In this document: piece after piece, positions 16,872 through 19,094 of the stretch
How positions within the stretch are numbered: position 1 is the stretch's first letter
How the letters are laid out: every line of letters begins with the position of its first letter
Assembly (NCBI GenBank): GCA_001247695.2
Contig: LGRX02013700.1
Location: 1 to 19,094, forward strand
DNA length: 19,094 nt
Direction: 5' to 3'
Origin: Cymbomonas tetramitiformis
Taxonomy: Eukaryota > Chlorophyta > Pyramimonadophyceae > Pyramimonadales > Pyramimonadaceae
The notes under the pieces: model-generated
The model's input: the letters and a program-made list of their open reading frames with translations, nothing else
Told to the model about the DNA's origin: nothing
Database searches by the model: none
Position numbers and translations under genes: made by a program

Positions 16872-17103
16872 AAAACATTGCTAGGTCCTCAACTGACACC
16901 GGTACCACCGGTCCTTCTCCGAAGGCTAGCATAAATCTGACAAAGGCTCTCTGGCCGGTCGTGTGATTCTTCTTCGTGTTGTCCGCATCAGCAACACTCA
17001 GGATGAAGTTCCATCTGGCTTTCAGCCACTCCTTGGGCATTGCATACTCTGCATTGCCCCTTAACCCACCTCCATGGTTAGTTACAGACCAATTTTCTTC
17101 CAT
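16872..17103 (-). pseudogene. Element B tyrosine recombinase, N-terminal fragment
   Basis: The ATG at 17103-17101 starts MEENWSVTNHGGGLRGN and runs in frame through MPKEWLKARWNFILSVAD and GQRAFVRFMLAFGEG to EDLAMF, about 77 residues of the core-binding domain. It overlaps the preceding pol-like frame by 22 nt (17103-17082), the YR frame being shifted by -1. This intact start explains the broken one in element A. Beyond 16872 the frame reads into X and has no meaning. Confidence 0.75.
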
Positions 17104-18317
17104 GCTTTCCCTTTTGGGGCTGTCACTGGGCAGGCAACTAGCACCACCGGCCACCGGGTGGGGCCACAGTCCTTCCTCAATCCTCTCACCCCGTTTGGGG
17201 AGGTGAACACTTCACTGTCCACTGGAATATATTCCAGTACTACAAACAACCCGGCCTCTATAGCCGGCACCACAATCTCTAGCCAAAATCTCTCTGTCGG
17301 CCAAAAAGGCAGCACAAACCCTGCAGAGGTTGTACCAGGCGCTGCCCTCTTCTCTCTGAGAAAGTGAGTCAGAATCTCCCACAGCGACGAAAAAGGTGGG
17401 TTACAGTATACATTCAACCCCCTCCACTGATTCAACAAACAAGAGTCCTCCTTGGACCACCACCGAAAACATCGGGAGTTCCCCCCCACTTCGTCACAGC
17501 ACGCATCCACTGCGAAGGGCCCGAGCACCCTAATCTTGTTCCACAACCAGTCTTTCACCATCCAATCATCCAGGTCCCTCGGGGACTCCCTTCTTGACCA
17601 CAATTTCAACAGGTCATAGAATCTTTTCATCTGACTCCTACTCAGGGCGTCAGCAAAATCATTTTCCTTTGTGGAACTCCTCTTCATTACCAATCTCACA
17701 TCATGGCTTATGGTCAGCAACAAAATCTCCTTCAACAGAGGAATGAAAGTTGTTTTCCCCCACAGGTTCCTCGTCATAAGTCTGGCTGCTTCATTGTCAC
17801 TCCATATGACAATCTTGCACCCTCTCAACAGGTGCCCCCACTTCTTCAGGGCCCTGAAAATCACAAACAACTCCAAATAGTTGATGTGGCTCGATGCCAC
17901 ATCTCTGAACGGGCTGAATGGCTGTACTCTCCATTGCCTCACTTCTTCCCACTTTACTGCAAACCATCTTCCCCCGAAGAAACCACCCATTCCTCCGTCT
18001 ACTGCCTCTTCCCCGGCAGCATCCACTGCAAAGAAATCTCTCACCACCGGTCTCCGGTTCAGTACTACAGCCTGACCGTTATACTCTTCCAAAATCTTAG
18101 CCAACCACATCAAGTCCCGACTGAGGACTTTCGGCACGGTGTCATAGAACCTTCTCATTCTACCGGCTCTGCCAATAAAATCATACCCGGACCTCAGGAA
18201 CATCTTGGCCCCGTATAACACCGCCGAAGAAACCACCATTCCCCTGTCAACAGCCTCTTCCCCTGCAGCATCCTCTGCAAGGAAATCTCTGACCACAGGC
18301 CTCTTGTTCAAAACCAC
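17082..18317 (-). CDS. Element B RNase H plus Dam-like MT domain (open, but lacks RT)
   Basis: About 411 codons are open without an ATG start, so it is the remaining C-terminal part of a pol. RNase H has FAVDAAGEE, YLELFVIFRALKKW, IVIWSDNEAA and NDFADALSR, a full acidic set. The MT-like part has GPFAVDACCDEVGG, CNPPFSSLW and FVLPFWP and reads straight through the site where element A has four extra bases. It ends in TAA at 17084-17082 inside the recombinase start. No RT palm precedes it, so it is not a functional polymerase. Confidence 0.75.
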   Translation of the reverse strand: MVLNKRPVVRDFLAEDAAGEEAVDRGMVVSSAVLYGAKMFLRSGYDFIGRAGRMRRFYDTVPKVLSRDLMWLAKILEEYNGQAVVLNRRPVVRDFFAVDAAGEEAVDGGMGGFFGGRWFAVKWEEVRQWRVQPFSPFRDVASSHINYLELFVIFRALKKWGHLLRGCKIVIWSDNEAARLMTRNLWGKTTFIPLLKEILLLTISHDVRLVMKRSSTKENDFADALSRSQMKRFYDLLKLWSRRESPRDLDDWMVKDWLWNKIRVLGPFAVDACCDEVGGNSRCFRWWSKEDSCLLNQWRGLNVYCNPPFSSLWEILTHFLREKRAAPGTTSAGFVLPFWPTERFWLEIVVPAIEAGLFVVLEYIPVDSEVFTSPNGVRGLRKDCGPTRWPVVLVACPVTAPKGKAWKKIGL

Positions 18318-18496
18318 TGCCTGATCATTGCTCTTCTCGTGCTCCTGGCTCTCTCGAGGAAGTCATACCAAGTCCTTAGAAACAACTTTGCCTCAACGCC
18401 CAGGCACTCGACAAGCTCAATCAACATCTCGAACCCCTGCTGACACGCCTCTTCAAAGTCCGCCACCAGCAGAATTTCATCAGGGTATACAACCAC
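18308..18496 (-). pseudogene. RT remnant of element B
   Basis: Counterpart of the A remnant: VVYPDEILLVADFEEACQQG, where the YxDD box reads YPDE, followed by a stop. The sequence just upstream has the same TAG as in A. The same truncated start in both copies shows that the RT loss is inherited by the family. Confidence 0.75.
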
Positions 18497-18549
18497 CCCG
18501 GGAACCCTCTACTGTGGAGCATCCCGGAATTCAGCACAGTAACATCGGA

Positions 18550-18591
18550 CACTTGAATTCTTGAACGCTTCACGCAAGTAACATTGAACGC
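18550..18591. other. Filler at the internal deletion of element B
   Basis: These 42 nt replace the 1.44 kb found in A (792-2235). The filler is built from short repeats, CTTGAATT and TTGAACGCTT, and repeats AGTAACAT from the adjoining sequence. Such patchy copies are typical of template switching or error-prone end joining. Confidence 0.7.
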
Positions 18592-19036
18592 TTGAATTGG
18601 TAGACTCGGAGCCCGAAGTTCTCGCAGAATGAAGTGAAGTGAACTGTCGCAGCTTATTTCAAAAGCTCCGAGAGTCTCTTCATCTTCACAGGCTCCGCCC
18701 TAGCGACACAAGCCTTGCAAAGTGCACATCTGTGTTGCATGCTCCGCATGAACACAGATCTCGCTCAACCAATCAGAAAGCACATCTGTGTTCCGGCTCT
18801 GCCCGAACACAGATCTGACCCGACTGTCACGGTTCCCCCGTGACACCGTAGCCAATCAAACAACAGAGAAGTCGACGTCGCGGATTCCTCGCGGCTCTGC
18901 CTTGAGAAATCCTCGGGAAAAAATCCGCAAAAAATTCAGATGTCCTCGTCAAGCCTCGGGCTCATTTTTTGCAAGCAGATATTTCTCCCCCGTACTTCCA
19001 AAATAATTTAGAAATAAATTTCTCAATTATTTACAC
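18592..19036 (-). repeat. 5' terminal repeat of element B
   Basis: 445 nt matching A 348-791 in inverse orientation, with the same series of hairpins and CCAAT-like boxes and scattered substitutions. It begins GTGTAAATAATTGAG on the minus strand. Some arms differ: the terminal TTGAG hairpin is interrupted by a base change in B. Confidence 0.78.
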
Positions 19037-19094
19037 TAGGCCGCTGAGGGCCGCGAGGCGCCGATGGGCGGCGCGGGGCCGCTAAGGGCCGCGA
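19037..19094. repeat. GC-rich flank with a repeated GGCC hairpin phrase
   Basis: Outside element B, GGCCGCTGAGGGCCGCGA and GGCCGCTAAGGGCCGCGA occur about 40 nt apart with one difference. Each can fold as GGCC with a GCTRAG loop. GCGCC/GGCGC pairs between them. The phrase resembles the GGCC-GCTA-GGCC hairpins of element P and may belong to another element. It is cut by the window edge. Confidence 0.5.

Larger units (their letters stand above)
16872..19036 (-). mobile_element. Element B: 5' part of a sibling of element A, cut by element X
   Basis: On the minus strand it starts with the same GTGTAAATA end as A (19036) and carries the same terminal repeat, RT remnant, duplicated segment, RNase H, MT-like domain and recombinase start. 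It matches A colinearly: 18549-16872 corresponds to A 2236-3916 with only two indels noted. It stops in the recombinase after EDLAMF, where X begins. The 3' remainder should lie left of base 1, beyond the end of X. It lacks the 1.44 kb that A has after its terminal repeat. Confidence 0.82.

Noticed and set aside
348..19036. One giant 18.7-kb element bounded by 445-nt terminal inverted repeats.
   Set aside because: The left repeat is the start of A and the right repeat the start of B. Both carry the same genes in opposite directions, and X coding sequence continues left of A. Nested insertions explain every junction.
1..19094. Bacterial phage integrase, integron or Crypton DNA transposon as source of the recombinases.
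   Set aside because: Each recombinase stands downstream of RT, RNase H and MT-like coding, the DIRS/PAT arrangement; Cryptons carry no RT and integrons have attC cassettes, neither of which is seen.

Overview
The window is eukaryotic repeat DNA made almost wholly of nested tyrosine-recombinase (YR) retrotransposons of the DIRS/PAT class. No host gene, tRNA, rRNA or CRISPR array was seen. The evidence is a set of Gag, reverse transcriptase (RT), RNase H, Dam-like methyltransferase (MT) and YR domains, with no DDE integrase, protease or LTRs. The organism cannot be fixed from the sequence. An alga or other protist is plausible, since PAT-like elements with split direct repeats are known from volvocine green algae, but they also occur in nematodes and other animals.

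Three element families are present. Element X (minus strand) is the scaffold. It consists of a 5' leader (about 16871-16450), gag (16449-15448), pol (15448-13421) and a recombinase whose N-terminal half carries a Tudor-like domain (6022-5388). The recombinase continues at 346-1 and runs off the left edge. X is cut twice: by a PAT-like element (P, 6023-13420, plus strand) at the pol/recombinase overlap, and by element A (347-5387, plus strand) inside the recombinase. X itself appears to have landed in the recombinase gene of element B (16872-19036, minus strand), a truncated sibling of A. The inferred order is B first, then X, then P and A.

Element P has the textbook split-direct-repeat layout A1 - gag - pol - YR - B1 - A2 - B2. 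Its repeat copies match closely and a shared CCA sits at each end and at the B1/A2 junction. Its gag and pol are open. Its recombinase follows pol in the same frame behind a single TGA and has one 1-nt frameshift. The A repeat is a dense array of about a dozen hairpins, several with GTTA or GCTA loops, and more of these lie downstream of the recombinase.

A and B are copies of a defective family. Both lack gag and most of RT, starting abruptly at the YxDD region, and both carry the same internal duplication before RNase H. They were therefore probably mobilised in trans. The 5' terminal repeat of A (348-791) and that of B (18592-19036) lie in inverted orientation near the two window ends and imitate one giant element; the nested structure explains them better.

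The points most worth following are the Tudor-recombinase fusion in X, the GYTA-loop hairpin arrays of P, the in-frame TGA between pol and recombinase in P, and the fact that all three visible insertions fall in or at the start of a recombinase gene.
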